Positions 1 to 9,436 of a stretch of 64,000 nt of DNA are shown here, in pieces. Numbering within the stretch: the stretch's first letter is position 1; each line of letters starts with the position of its first letter. The DNA is taken from NCBI GenBank assembly GCA_030442035.1, contig JAUJEA010000014.1:1-64000 (forward strand), read 5' to 3'. Both the position numbers and the translations under genes were made by a program. The notes under the pieces were generated by a model. That model made no database searches. It was not told the origin of the DNA and was given only the letters and a program-made list of their open reading frames with translations. Source of the DNA: Splendidivirga corallicola (GTDB taxonomy: Bacteria > Bacteroidota > Bacteroidia > Cytophagales > Cyclobacteriaceae).

Positions 1-78
1 ATAAGCCTTGCAATCATCTTCACTGGAAAACTCTTTGGAAAAATCTATTATATTATGACCTTTAAAAATATCCATCAT
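1..78 (-). CDS. IS1595-family transposase, N-terminal fragment cut by window edge
   Basis: Reading the minus strand from an ATG at 78 gives 26 open codons to the window edge, beginning MMDIFKGHNIIDFSKEF and ending EDDCKAY. This resembles the start of IS1595/ISXO2-like transposases, which open with a similar short segment before the zinc-ribbon domain. Only the N-terminus is visible, so neither the DDE-type catalytic core nor the terminal inverted repeats can be checked. An octamer tandem repeat (128-167) separates it from the divergent LuxR-type gene. The family call is from recollection of these N-termini and could be wrong. Confidence 0.5.
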   Translation of the reverse strand, partial: MMDIFKGHNIIDFSKEFSSEDDCKAY

Positions 79-127
79 TCTTTGAAAATTTTATCAAATA
101 TAGGTTATATCTAAAGTAATAACTCTA

Positions 128-167
128 AACACTTTAACACTTTAACACTTTAACACTTTAACACTTT
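128..167. repeat. (AACACTTT)x5 octamer tandem repeat
   Basis: Five perfect head-to-tail copies of the 8-bp unit AACACTTT lie directly upstream of the LuxR-type gene, ending 8 bp before its ATG at 176. The same unit forms a longer array at 60540-60607. A repeat with a unit not divisible by three, this close to a start codon, could alter promoter or leader spacing by slippage. That role is inference. Confidence 0.9.
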
Positions 168-175
168 TTTACCTA

Positions 176-610
176 ATGAGGCGAGTTGCTATAAGATTTG
201 GTATGTTGGCTGTTGCACTCATGTTATTAATACAGCTAAGTAAATATTCATTGTTGACCAGAGGACTTAGAGACGAGTTTCTGATAGCCTTTTTTGCCGT
301 ACTCTTTGTTGGGTTAGGTGTTGTCCTTACCAAATTGGTGTTTAAACCTAAAACAAAAATTATTCAATCGATCAGATCTGAAGAGCCTAAACCTGATCTG
401 GCTAAAATTGAGGAATTGGGAATTAGCAAAAGGGAGTATGAAGTATTGGAGCAAATGGCTAGAGGAAAATCCAATTTGGAAATTGCCGATAAATTATTTA
501 TTTCCGAAAGTACTGTAAAAACACATGTTTCCAACTTACTGGTAAAACTCGATGCCAAGAGAAGAACGCAGGCCATAACCATAGCAAAGGAAATAAAGAT
601 CATTATATAA
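176..610 (+). CDS. Membrane-anchored LuxR-type (GerE HTH) regulator
   Basis: The 144-residue protein has two predicted membrane helices (about residues 7-24 and 35-55), a short charged linker, then a LuxR/GerE helix-turn-helix at about 80-140 (GISKREYEVLEQMARGKSN, then SESTVKTHVSNLLVKL). It has no receiver domain, so it is not a standard response regulator. A DNA-binding domain tethered to the inner membrane beside a DUF4199 membrane protein gene is a recurring Bacteroidota arrangement, which suggests the pair senses something at the membrane. The ATG at 176 follows an octamer repeat array that may affect its expression. The target genes are unknown. Confidence 0.85.
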   Translation: MRRVAIRFGMLAVALMLLIQLSKYSLLTRGLRDEFLIAFFAVLFVGLGVVLTKLVFKPKTKIIQSIRSEEPKPDLAKIEELGISKREYEVLEQMARGKSNLEIADKLFISESTVKTHVSNLLVKLDAKRRTQAITIAKEIKIII

Positions 611-795
611 ATTGGCCAGATTGCCTCCTGCTCTTCATGCCCATTAACTTTAACACTACAACACTTTTCAACTTCAACACCTCCCTAGTACTTTAGAGGG
701 ATTTGATAGCCCTTGATAAATTTGGTACTTTAGTATGAACGGATGAATCCGGGAATTGCTGTACTTCACATCATGTTCACTAATTTATTTTAATC

Positions 796-1329
796 ATGAA
801 AAAAATTGTAATACGCTTTGGTACTTATGCTTCTATCCTTATTGTGGGTGTCAGCTTCATGTTTTGGTTGTTCTCCTCTGAAACACCTAATTATACCTTT
901 GCAGAAATTGCCGGTTATGCTTCAATTATATTGTCTATGGCTTTTGTTTTTTTAGGCATCCGATATTATCGCGATAATGAAAAGAATGGTAGTATATCGT
1001 TCGGAGAGGCACTTAAACTGGGAGTATTGATTGTTTTGATACCTTCATTAGCTTTTGGGGTTTATAATTTTATCTATACCGAAGTGATGGATCCGGATTT
1101 CACAGAGACCTACTATCAATATAGAGTTGACCAGATGAAAGGTACTATGTCTGAAGCCGACTTTGAGGCAGCCGTTCAGAAAATGGAATCGGAAAAGGCA
1201 ATGTTTACTAATCCGGTGATTGGATCATTGGTTATGTTCCTGACAGTATTTTTGATAGGTTTTGTCATTGCACTTATCTCTGCCCTGATTTTGAAACGGG
1301 AGGGGAGTGCTCCCTCAATGGCAACGTGA
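796..1329 (+). CDS. DUF4199 family membrane protein
   Basis: The 177-residue integral membrane protein starts KKIVIRFGTYASILIVG and has four predicted helices (about 7-25, 38-56, 72-90 and 140-165). A hydrophilic loop of about 45 residues between helices 3 and 4 is rich in Glu, Lys and Met. The N-terminus, the GEALKLGVLI segment and the long loop fit DUF4199, a Bacteroidota family of unknown function. It lies 185 bp downstream of the LuxR-type gene on the same strand, with a similar RFG-containing N-terminus, so the two may function together. A MITE-like element and a terminator hairpin follow. Confidence 0.75.
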   Translation: MKKIVIRFGTYASILIVGVSFMFWLFSSETPNYTFAEIAGYASIILSMAFVFLGIRYYRDNEKNGSISFGEALKLGVLIVLIPSLAFGVYNFIYTEVMDPDFTETYYQYRVDQMKGTMSEADFEAAVQKMESEKAMFTNPVIGSLVMFLTVFLIGFVIALISALILKREGSAPSMAT

Positions 1330-1358
1330 CATTTGAAAAATCTTTATTGATATAAATC

Positions 1359-1483
1359 AATGCCATTGAGTTGAGTCTTCAGACATCAGGTTCCGGGTAT
1401 CAGATAATCTTTCATTCATACAAAAAAATCATAAAGACCAGAACCTGAAAGCTTTCATAATACTTCTTTAACCAAACGGCATT
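1359..1483. mobile_element. MITE-like element, copy 1
   Basis: This 125-bp imperfect palindrome is bounded by AATGCCATT (1359-1367) and AACGGCATT (1475-1483), a 9-bp terminal inverted repeat with one mismatch. Inside are CAGGT/ACCTG-type tracts and the motif CCTGAAAGCTTTCATAATAC. The same architecture recurs at 24362-24488 and, inverted, at 26608-26753. It has no coding capacity. The mobilising transposase is not evident. Confidence 0.6.
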
Positions 1484-1503
1484 ATATGATAAATGAAAAT
1501 TAT

Positions 1504-1528
1504 AACACCTCCCATGAGGTGTTTTTTT
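1504..1528 (+). terminator. Rho-independent terminator
   Basis: AACACCTC (1504-1511) pairs with GAGGTGTT (1516-1523) around the 4-nt loop CCAT, followed by a T run to 1528. It would end transcription from the DUF4199 gene, about 175 bp downstream of its stop and beyond the MITE-like element. Confidence 0.75.
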
Positions 1529-1598
1529 GTGGAATGTAAAGTTTTTTACTTTTGAATATTGGTAATAATAGTCTCAAGTATTTTTAACTAAGAAAATC

Positions 1599-1856
1599 AT
1601 GTATGAGATCATTGGATGGACAGGAGCCATTTTCTTTATTTCAGCCTATTTTTTGCTAAGCATTAAAAAATTAAAAGCAGACAAAATACCTTATCAATTA
1701 ATGAACGTCATTGGAGGATTATGCCTGGTAATCAACTCCTACCATTTGAACGATAATCCTACCTTAATTACAAATTTTGTATGGATGTGCATAGGGCTTT
1801 TTGCCATTATTGGTATTGTGAGAAAGGCAAAGCTTAATTCAGGCCCAGAAGCCTGA
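1599..1856 (+). CDS. CBU_0592-like small membrane protein
   Basis: The 85-residue protein has three predicted membrane segments (about 3-22, 34-50, 57-74) and the signature WTGAIFFISAYFLLS plus LMNVIGGLCLVINSYH. These resemble the CBU_0592-like small membrane protein family of unknown function. The gene converges on the TetR gene, and the two 3' ends overlap by 23 bp (1834-1856). No partner suggests a function. Confidence 0.65.
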   Translation: MYEIIGWTGAIFFISAYFLLSIKKLKADKIPYQLMNVIGGLCLVINSYHLNDNPTLITNFVWMCIGLFAIIGIVRKAKLNSGPEA

Positions 1857-2427
1857 GGGCTTCCTGTTCATATTGCTTGAGTTTTCCTTGATATTCGTTT
1901 TTATCATTGATCAACCCCAAATAGTAATATGCGCCCTCCACCATGATGAAGATTAGATCTGAGGTGGCTTCAACATCCTGAACATTTACGAGTCCCTCTT
2001 GCTTGGCCTCCTTTAATGTTGAAGAGAATAATTCTCGGAGCGAATCATGCAATGTTTTATAATGTGCCTGCACTTTTTTATCTCTAAATATCAAGGCATA
2101 ACAGCTATAAAAGACCCCGTCATCAAATAACGTATTCCATTTTCTGGAAAAGAGATTACCAACAATTTTTACTAATCTTTCTTTGGTATCCAATGTGCTA
2201 TTTTCAGCTTTATAGATCAACTTATATCTTTCAAGAATGTATTCGATCAAGCCGAAGATCAGGTCTTCCTTTGACCTAAAATAATGGATAATTAGGCTTG
2301 GGTGAATATCCATCAATCTAGCCACCTTTGCTAAGGAGGCATTCTCCAGGCCCTCCTTCTTTGCCACTTTATAAAACGCCCGTATGATTTCTTTTCTACG
2401 TGCATCTTTCAAACTTTTTCTGCCCAT
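1834..2427 (-). CDS. TetR/AcrR family transcriptional regulator
   Basis: The 197-residue protein has an N-terminal TetR helix-turn-helix (about residues 8-58: RKEIIRAFYKVAKKEGLEN, then SLIIHYFRSKEDLIFGLIEY) followed by an all-helical ligand-binding region. It is transcribed divergently from the SusC gene at 2676, across a 248-bp gap holding a perfect 10-bp palindrome (2526-2535). It may therefore repress the SusC/SusD/phosphodiesterase genes as well as itself. The ligand cannot be read from the sequence. The start at 2427 leaves the usual short basic leader before the HTH. Confidence 0.85.
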   Translation of the reverse strand: MGRKSLKDARRKEIIRAFYKVAKKEGLENASLAKVARLMDIHPSLIIHYFRSKEDLIFGLIEYILERYKLIYKAENSTLDTKERLVKIVGNLFSRKWNTLFDDGVFYSCYALIFRDKKVQAHYKTLHDSLRELFSSTLKEAKQEGLVNVQDVEATSDLIFIMVEGAYYYLGLINDKNEYQGKLKQYEQEALRLLGLN

Positions 2428-2525
2428 AAAGCAAACTTAAAAAGAATATCCATTTTACAAAAACGGCCATAATTTATTTGAATATTCAAATAAAAATAAT
2501 AGCTTCACTTTGTTAATAAATTCAC

Positions 2526-2535
2526 TGAACGTTCA
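2526..2535. promoter_or_regulatory. Candidate TetR operator palindrome
   Basis: TGAACGTTCA is a perfect 10-bp palindrome in the gap between the divergent TetR and SusC genes, about 100 bp upstream of the TetR start and 140 bp upstream of the SusC start. Its size and position suit a TetR-family dimer. Assignment is by position only. Confidence 0.4.
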
Positions 2536-2675
2536 ATTAATAAAAAATTAAAGATTACGTAAAGATTTCTTAATTGAATTTGAAATGTTTTCAACTATGA
2601 AAAGCAGAAATTCGCCTTCAATTAATTGAGTACCGCTTAAATGATATTCCAATTTTTCCAAACAAAAATTAATCT

Positions 2676-5600
2676 ATGAAAAACGCATTACTGATCCATG
2701 CACATCTTTTTATAAGATGGGTAAAGTTGACGAGCATGTGTATCATGTTGGCTTTACTGAATTTTAAGGCGTTCTCCCAATCGGGGGAAATTATCTCCGG
2801 AACCGTTCTGGATGAGAACAATCAAGGTTTACCGGGAGTAAGTATTTTGATTAAAGGTACTTCTACAGGAACCGTAACTGATTTTAACGGCAAGTACCAA
2901 TTGCAAATCAACGATGATAAGACCACCCTTGTGTTTAGCTCAATAGGGTATGTCTCACAAGAGATTGCTGTTGGTAATAATAAGATAATCGATATAAACA
3001 TGATCCAGGATCTAACACAGCTGGATGAGATTGTGGTTGTTGGTTATGGTGCTCAAAAAAAGATTAACCTTTCCGGAGCGGTTGGTTCAATCAGTGCAGA
3101 AGAGATTGAAAAAAGGCCAATTTCAAATCTTTCGCAAGGACTGCAGGGAACCATTCCTAACCTTAATATTGATTTTTTAAGCGGAGAACCTGGTAAGGCT
3201 GCCAATATTAACATCAGAGGCATTACCTCGATAAATGGTGGGAATCCTTTAATCCTCATTGATGGCGTACCTTCCGATCCTGTTGAATTGAATAGAATAT
3301 CCTCTCAGGATGTTGCCAGCATTTCGATTCTCAAAGATGCATCTTCCGCAGCCATTTATGGTGCCAGGGCGGCTTTTGGTGTAGTGATTATTACCACTAA
3401 AACCGGTAAGCAGGAAGGAATGCAGATTAGCTATTCCAATAATTTTTCCTGGGACAAACCCACTATTTTGCCTAATAAAATCACGGATCCTTATATCTAT
3501 TTAAGAGTTAGGGAAACTTCTACTGACAATACACCATGGGACAACCAGAATTATAGTGATGAGACATATCAGTGGGCAAAGGAACGTTCAGATGACCCAT
3601 CTTTACCTGGTGTAAGAGTTAATCCCAACGATCCCACACAATGGGAATACATGGGAGATCGGGATTGGACCAATTACTTTTTAGGAGACTATACCGTATC
3701 TCAGAACCATCAACTTGCATTAAGCGGTTCTTCTGAAAAAACAAATTTTTATCTCTCGGGAAATTTTAATAAGCAAAACGGTGCTTTGAAATTGGCTGAT
3801 GATTTTTTTGACCGGTACAACTTCAGAAGTAAAGTAAATTATTCAGCCAACAAGTGGTTGACTATTGGGAATAATACAAGTTTTGTGTCAACCGTTCGAG
3901 AGCGGCCAACATTCCTGAGTTCAACCTGGGATATCTACAACGCGCACCCAACCGACTGGAATATTAATCCCGATGGATCATGGGCAAATACCGGTGTTGG
4001 TCTGGCTGGTGCTAGGCTCACACAAGGTGGTGATTACATGGAAGAATACAACGCTATTCAATCCCGTTTTACTACGGAATTAGCAGTAATTGAAAAGACA
4101 CTATCCATTAACGCAGATTATACTTATAGAAGAGGACTACGTTCTGTTAATCAGAATACCAAGAAATACAAAATAGGATACGGGCCTAATGATATCAGAG
4201 AAGTTGGAAGCAATAGTGCTTATAAGAGCAGTACAAGGGAAACCTATGATGTGTTGAATATCTATGCAACCCTTAACAAGGATTTTGGAAAACACCACTT
4301 AACAGCTATTGGAGGTTTCAACCAGGAAAGCTTTCGTACTGAATGGTTCAAGGCAGAAAGAGATAGAGTAATTTCTGCCTCTTTACCTACAATTGCTCTG
4401 GCCACGGGTGAGGCACAAGTTGATGAGGATGTTAGGGAATGGGCTCTTAGAGGTGCCTTTTATCGCTTGAATTACATATTCGACGAACGATATATCATTG
4501 AATTCAATGGTAGATATGATGGATCATCAAAATTTCCGAAGGATAAGCGATTTGGCTTCTTTCCCTCCGCCTCAGCTGCCTGGAGAGTGGATAAGGAAAA
4601 CTTTATGTCCTCGCTTGATAATACGATCAGTCTGCTTAAACTAAGGGCTTCCTATGGCTCATTGGGTAATCAATCAGTAAGTGAATATGGTTATATCCCA
4701 GGCATGAGTGCCGTGCAATCCAATTATATTATTGGAGGTGAAAGACCACAACGGGTTTTGCCACCAAGTCTGGTCTCGCCTAACTATACGTGGGAGGAAG
4801 TATCCACTATCAACTTCGGGATCGACCTGGGATTGATCACTAATAAAATTACAGCCAGCTTTGATATTTATAAAAGAGATACAAAAGGTATGTTAACACA
4901 GGGCAAAGATCTGCCTGATGTGCTTGGAGCTGCTGAACCAAATGAAAATGCTGCGGATCTTGAAACTAAGGGATGGGAGTTAAATCTGGACTATGTTGAC
5001 GAATTTTCATTGGCCAATAAGCCACTAAATTTCAATGCACGTTTTATTCTGTCAGATAGCCGTTCATGGATAACAAGATTTGACAATCCCGGGAAGAACT
5101 TAACACAATACTATGAAGGTATGGAGTTAGGTGAAATTTGGGGTTTACAAAGTGATGGTTTATTTACTAGCCAGGATGAAATAGATCAACTGGATCAATC
5201 CAGCCTTATTCCTTGGGGTGCTCTGTCTATTGTGCCAGGATGGCCCAAATATGTAGATCTGGATGGAGATGGAAGAATAGAAAAAGGTTTGACTTTAGAT
5301 GATCCCAAAGATCTGTCTATCATAGGTAATAAAGCGCCCAGACTTCGGTTCGGTATTAACCTGAACCTTGATTGGAATGGTTTTGATGTTTCAGCTTTTT
5401 TCCAGGGAGTTGCCAAAAGAGATTATTATCCGCTTGATTATTTGTATTGGGGATTTTACCAGCAACCATATGCCGGTGGATATGAACATCTTTTAGATTA
5501 CTACCGCGCAACGGATGATAGTGATGCGGAAAGAGCAAAACATTCTCAGGCTTTTATTGATGCTGGCTTAGCCGATGCTAATCTTGATGCGAGATACCCA

Positions 5601-5960
5601 ATACTACAGGCCTGGCTCGCAGATAGAAATTTAGGAGAAAGAGTTGATCAATCTAAAGGTTTGGCAATCCCCCAAACCGGATACATGTTGGATGGCAGCT
5701 ATCTAAGGCTTAAAAATTTAACGGTAGGTTATACACTTCCTCAAGAAATTACCGAACGCTTGAAAATACAACGCTTACGCATCTATGTCAGTGGAGAAAA
5801 TCTGGCAGAATGGTCCAAGCTTAAAGATTTTTATGATCCGGAGGCGATCAATGATAATATTGAATACAATCCTGCACGCAATGCCAGTCGATCTACCGGA
5901 AAAGGTTATGCCTACCCTATCCAAAGAAGGTATGCTGCCGGATTGAATGTTACTTTCTAA
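2676..5960 (+). CDS. SusC/RagA-type TonB-dependent outer-membrane transporter
   Basis: The 1094-residue protein has a signal peptide (cleavage near AFSQS, about residue 35), a carboxypeptidase-regulatory-like domain (about 40-115: ISGTVLDENNQGLPGVSILI), a TonB box (LDEIVVVGYG), a plug domain (to about 250, with LILIDGVPSDP and ISILKDASSAAIYGARA) and a C-terminal beta-barrel ending in GLNVTF. Length and order are typical of SusC. It would import an oligomeric nutrient across the outer membrane with the SusD lipoprotein encoded next. The phosphodiesterase further downstream hints at a phosphorylated or phosphodiester-linked substrate. The TetR gene upstream is the likely regulator. Confidence 0.95.
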   Translation: MKNALLIHAHLFIRWVKLTSMCIMLALLNFKAFSQSGEIISGTVLDENNQGLPGVSILIKGTSTGTVTDFNGKYQLQINDDKTTLVFSSIGYVSQEIAVGNNKIIDINMIQDLTQLDEIVVVGYGAQKKINLSGAVGSISAEEIEKRPISNLSQGLQGTIPNLNIDFLSGEPGKAANINIRGITSINGGNPLILIDGVPSDPVELNRISSQDVASISILKDASSAAIYGARAAFGVVIITTKTGKQEGMQISYSNNFSWDKPTILPNKITDPYIYLRVRETSTDNTPWDNQNYSDETYQWAKERSDDPSLPGVRVNPNDPTQWEYMGDRDWTNYFLGDYTVSQNHQLALSGSSEKTNFYLSGNFNKQNGALKLADDFFDRYNFRSKVNYSANKWLTIGNNTSFVSTVRERPTFLSSTWDIYNAHPTDWNINPDGSWANTGVGLAGARLTQGGDYMEEYNAIQSRFTTELAVIEKTLSINADYTYRRGLRSVNQNTKKYKIGYGPNDIREVGSNSAYKSSTRETYDVLNIYATLNKDFGKHHLTAIGGFNQESFRTEWFKAERDRVISASLPTIALATGEAQVDEDVREWALRGAFYRLNYIFDERYIIEFNGRYDGSSKFPKDKRFGFFPSASAAWRVDKENFMSSLDNTISLLKLRASYGSLGNQSVSEYGYIPGMSAVQSNYIIGGERPQRVLPPSLVSPNYTWEEVSTINFGIDLGLITNKITASFDIYKRDTKGMLTQGKDLPDVLGAAEPNENAADLETKGWELNLDYVDEFSLANKPLNFNARFILSDSRSWITRFDNPGKNLTQYYEGMELGEIWGLQSDGLFTSQDEIDQLDQSSLIPWGALSIVPGWPKYVDLDGDGRIEKGLTLDDPKDLSIIGNKAPRLRFGINLNLDWNGFDVSAFFQGVAKRDYYPLDYLYWGFYQQPYAGGYEHLLDYYRATDDSDAERAKHSQAFIDAGLADANLDARYPILQAWLADRNLGERVDQSKGLAIPQTGYMLDGSYLRLKNLTVGYTLPQEITERLKIQRLRIYVSGENLAEWSKLKDFYDPEAINDNIEYNPARNASRSTGKGYAYPIQRRYAAGLNVTF

Positions 5961-6075
5961 TTATTTTATACACAGTAATTGTAGAACAGGTCATGGCTGA
6001 AACGATTGTGGAGACATACACTATAATGTTGGAGAATAAATGTCACAATATCAGCTAACTGCAAATTTTAAACAA

Positions 6076-7881
6076 ATGAAAAAGTCATATAAATTTTTGT
6101 TAACAAGTGTTTTACTTGTTGCCATGGTGGCTTGTAATGATGATTTTCTAGACAAACTGCCGGAAACTTCTATTGGTACTGAGAACTTCTTTAATACGGA
6201 AGAAGATTTGAATATCTATATCAATAACCTTTATAACTTCCCTGGTTTTGGGAATTATCTTGGAGATCGTGCCACAGATAATGCTACCACCACCGGAAAT
6301 ACGGAGCTCAAAACTATGATGGTGGGAAGCCCTTCATCCTCAACAATTACAGGAGGCTGGAATTGGGGTGATTTAAGAACGATCAACCTTTTTCTGGAAA
6401 ACTATGAGCGGGCACAGGTAGATCAGGAAACATTGGATCACTATGGCGGACTGGCCAGGTTTTTTAGAGCGAGATTCTATATGGATAAAGTGAAACGTTT
6501 TTCTGATGTTCCTTGGTATGAGGAGGTGATTGATACCAATGAGGATGAACTTCTTTTTAAAGAAAGGGATAATAGAGATTTTGTGGTAGGAAAGATCTTT
6601 GAGGATTATGATTTTGCAGCGGAGCATGTATTTGCCAATCAACCTTCAGGTGCGGTTAATCAGTGGGTTGTAAAGACCTATAAAGCACGACATGCATTGT
6701 ATGAAGGAACCTTCAGAAAATATCATCCCGAACTACAACTTCAGGCCTCTGCAGATGATTATCTCAGAATTGCCAGAGATGTAGCGAAAGACATTATGGA
6801 TAATAGTGGTTTTTCTATATATAACACTGGTAACACAGACAGTGATTATTTTGAACTTTTTAATAGCACTAACCTGGAATCTAACAGCGAAGTGATACTA
6901 CCGAGAATATATGAACATGAAACGCTGAACAGTGGCTGGACCTCCATCATTTTTGGCAATTTTGAGGTCAGTCCATCCAAGGATCTTTTGCAATCATATC
7001 TGATGACAGATGGCTCTTATTATACTGATCAGTCAGATTACGAGGAGAACCTTTTCGTGGAGGAATTTGAAAACAGAGATCCGAGGTTGAGACAAACCTA
7101 CGCCTTTCCCGGTTGGGAGTTGATCTATACAAGTACTTATTCTCAGGGAGGTGGTATTTACATCCAACAATTGCAAAAGAACTTCTCAGGATATCATCAA
7201 ATCAAAGGATTTCTGAATGGTACGGATGAATCCGTAAACTACAGTGTGGATTTTCCTGTTGTTCGTTTTGCTGAGATCCTGTTAACTTATGCTGAAGCAA
7301 AAGCGGAACTAGGTGAACTATCTCAAACAGATCTTGACATCACTGTGAATGTGTTGCGTGATCGTGTTGGAATGCCTCATTTAACCATGGGACCTGCTTT
7401 AGATGCTGTTCAGGCCGCACGTTATCCAAATGTTCAGGGAGGCCAGGTAGCAGAGATATTGGAGATCAGAAGAGAGCGAAGGGTTGAATTTGCCCTGGAA
7501 GGTTATCGCTACGATGATGTTATGCGGTGGGCTGCAGGAACGCTTCTGGAGAAAGAGCCAGAAGGAATTTACTTTCCATCTTTAGGTAATTACGACCTTA
7601 CTGGAGATGGTGTTGACGATATTAAATTGATCGCTGCCTCAGAAAGTATTCCCAGTGGTGATGATAAGGAAGTGAATTCTCTTGGGGTAAAGCTGATCTA
7701 TTACAGAGCCGGAATGCAAGGCGATGATGCCTCCGTTTACCTTAGGAATGGAAATTCAGGAACAGTACAAACTGTAAGTGAAAGAGGGGTCTTTGAGGAA
7801 CCCAAATATTATTATCGTCCGATTCCCGCCACACATGTAACGGTGAATCCAAATCTTAAGCAAATATTCGGATGGGATTAA
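6076..7881 (+). CDS. SusD/RagB-type outer-membrane nutrient-binding lipoprotein
   Basis: The start at 6076 (MKKSYKFLLTSVLLV) is chosen over the in-frame ATG at 6040 because it puts a normal signal sequence before the lipobox VAMVAC, with the lipidated Cys about residue 20. The mature part begins NDDFLDKLPETSIGTENFF, typical of SusD, followed by helical TPR-like segments and a C-terminal region with RREERRVEFALEGYRYDDV-like sequence (RRERRVEFALEGYRYDDVMR). About 601 residues, normal for the family. It caps the SusC barrel encoded 115 bp upstream. A strong terminator follows at 7896. Confidence 0.93.
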   Translation: MKKSYKFLLTSVLLVAMVACNDDFLDKLPETSIGTENFFNTEEDLNIYINNLYNFPGFGNYLGDRATDNATTTGNTELKTMMVGSPSSSTITGGWNWGDLRTINLFLENYERAQVDQETLDHYGGLARFFRARFYMDKVKRFSDVPWYEEVIDTNEDELLFKERDNRDFVVGKIFEDYDFAAEHVFANQPSGAVNQWVVKTYKARHALYEGTFRKYHPELQLQASADDYLRIARDVAKDIMDNSGFSIYNTGNTDSDYFELFNSTNLESNSEVILPRIYEHETLNSGWTSIIFGNFEVSPSKDLLQSYLMTDGSYYTDQSDYEENLFVEEFENRDPRLRQTYAFPGWELIYTSTYSQGGGIYIQQLQKNFSGYHQIKGFLNGTDESVNYSVDFPVVRFAEILLTYAEAKAELGELSQTDLDITVNVLRDRVGMPHLTMGPALDAVQAARYPNVQGGQVAEILEIRRERRVEFALEGYRYDDVMRWAAGTLLEKEPEGIYFPSLGNYDLTGDGVDDIKLIAASESIPSGDDKEVNSLGVKLIYYRAGMQGDDASVYLRNGNSGTVQTVSERGVFEEPKYYYRPIPATHVTVNPNLKQIFGWD

Positions 7882-7895
7882 TAGTTTAGAATGGG

Positions 7896-7940
7896 ACCGG
7901 GACTCAGAGAACATCTTTGTTATCATGAGTTCCGGTTTTT
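7896..7940 (+). terminator. Rho-independent terminator after SusD
   Basis: ACCGGGACTC (7896-7905) pairs with GAGTTCCGGT (7927-7936) with one wobble, then a T run to 7940. It separates the SusC/SusD transcript from the phosphodiesterase gene. The rest of 7941-8184 holds only degenerate GTGTT-type repeats (8005-8045) and AATTCGTAATTC-type sequence. Confidence 0.75.
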
Positions 7941-8184
7941 AACTGAAACAATAAAAAGTACTTTAGATGAAAGTGACCTGAATAATTCGGGAAATAATTG
8001 TCGAGAAGTGTTCAAAGTGTTTAGGTGTTTGAGTGTTAAAGTATAGTAGCTCAATCGTAATTCGTAATTCATAACCCAACATTAATTTCTTATCTCAAAT
8101 ACCAGGCATTTACCATGAATACAGGAGTAATCCGGTTAAATAAATAGCATTGTTTAAGATGCTCTGAAAATTATCGTTACTTAT

Positions 8185-9432
8185 ATGAATAAATCTGTTA
8201 TCAACCTGTTGGTTCTCTCCTTAATTATTATTTGTGCATTTGGAACTGTCAAAGGCCAAATCTCTCAACCCAAAAAATGCGTTTTTATCATACTCGATGG
8301 CATATCAGCAGACGCACTTGAACAGGTGGCGACTCCAACTTTAGACGACATTGCCGATATTGGAGGATACACCAGGGCCTATGTGGGTGGTAGCCCGGGA
8401 ACTTATTCCGAAACGCCAACGATTTCAGCCGTTGGATATAATAGTTTACTAACAGCAACCTGGGCTAATAAACATAATGTATGGGGAAATGGAATTAAAG
8501 CTCCTAATTACTTTTACTGGAATATTTTCAGACTTGCATTGCATCATAATGAGGAATTCAAGACAGCTATTTTCTCGACCTGGCTTGACAATCGAACCAA
8601 ACTCATCGGTGAAGGACTATCTGAAGCAGGTGGCATAAACTTGGATTATGCCTTTGATGGCTTTGAACTGGATACCATCAATTTTCCTCACGATGAACAA
8701 AGAAAATTTATTTTCAATATAGATGAACATGTTTCAAAAGAAGCGTCAAGATATATAAAAAATGAGGGGCCTGATCTTTCATGGGTCTACCTGGAATTTA
8801 CTGATGACATCGGACACAAATTTGGAGACAGTCCTCAATTTCATGACGCTATTAGATTGGCCGACAAACAAGTGAAACGGATTTGGGAAGCAATCAGGTT
8901 CAGAGAAAAACAATTCAATGAAGACTGGATGATCATGATCACAACAGACCATGGACGTGATAAAGCGACTGGTAAACATCATGGAGGACAGTCTGAACGT
9001 GAAAGATTGACCTGGATTGTAACAAACCATGCTAATTTGAACCAGAGATTTCAAGACAGACCGGGCGTTGTTGATATTATGCCTTCTATGTGCAGGCATA
9101 TGTCCATTGAGATACCCACATCAATAAAACAAGAAATAGATGGCGTTCCGTTTGTTGGGAAAACTTCTATTGGAAATTTAACAGCGAAAAAAACAGATCA
9201 TAAAATTCAGCTCAACTGGAAACCTTATGACATTGATGGTGAAGTCGAAATTTTTTTAACAACTACAAATCATTTCAAAAAGGGTAAATCGGATAATTAT
9301 CAAAAAGTTGGAACAACTCTTGTGAAAGATGGCCGGTTTACTTTAGATGTAAAAAACAATCCATCGGATTTTTATAAGATATTGATAAAGGCGCCACATA
9401 ACTGGTTGAATGTTTGGGTGGTTGATGAATGA
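8185..9432 (+). CDS. Secreted alkaline-phosphatase-superfamily phosphodiesterase
   Basis: The 415-residue protein has a signal peptide (to about residue 24, VKGQ) and a type I phosphodiesterase/nucleotide pyrophosphatase fold. Metal-ligand motifs are visible in order: FIILDGIS (D38), a nucleophile region TPTISAVGYNSLLT (probably T79), DDIGHKFGD, TTDHGR and KHHGG. It probably cleaves a phosphodiester or phosphomonoester in the periplasm or on the surface. A C-terminal extension of about 90 residues looks like a beta-rich accessory domain. It follows the SusC/SusD pair but sits beyond a terminator. Its stop codon is only 4 bp before the first CRISPR repeat, so its native 3' flank has been lost or replaced. 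Confidence 0.88.
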   Translation: MNKSVINLLVLSLIIICAFGTVKGQISQPKKCVFIILDGISADALEQVATPTLDDIADIGGYTRAYVGGSPGTYSETPTISAVGYNSLLTATWANKHNVWGNGIKAPNYFYWNIFRLALHHNEEFKTAIFSTWLDNRTKLIGEGLSEAGGINLDYAFDGFELDTINFPHDEQRKFIFNIDEHVSKEASRYIKNEGPDLSWVYLEFTDDIGHKFGDSPQFHDAIRLADKQVKRIWEAIRFREKQFNEDWMIMITTDHGRDKATGKHHGGQSERERLTWIVTNHANLNQRFQDRPGVVDIMPSMCRHMSIEIPTSIKQEIDGVPFVGKTSIGNLTAKKTDHKIQLNWKPYDIDGEVEIFLTTTNHFKKGKSDNYQKVGTTLVKDGRFTLDVKNNPSDFYKILIKAPHNWLNVWVVDE

Positions 9433-9436
9433 GTTT

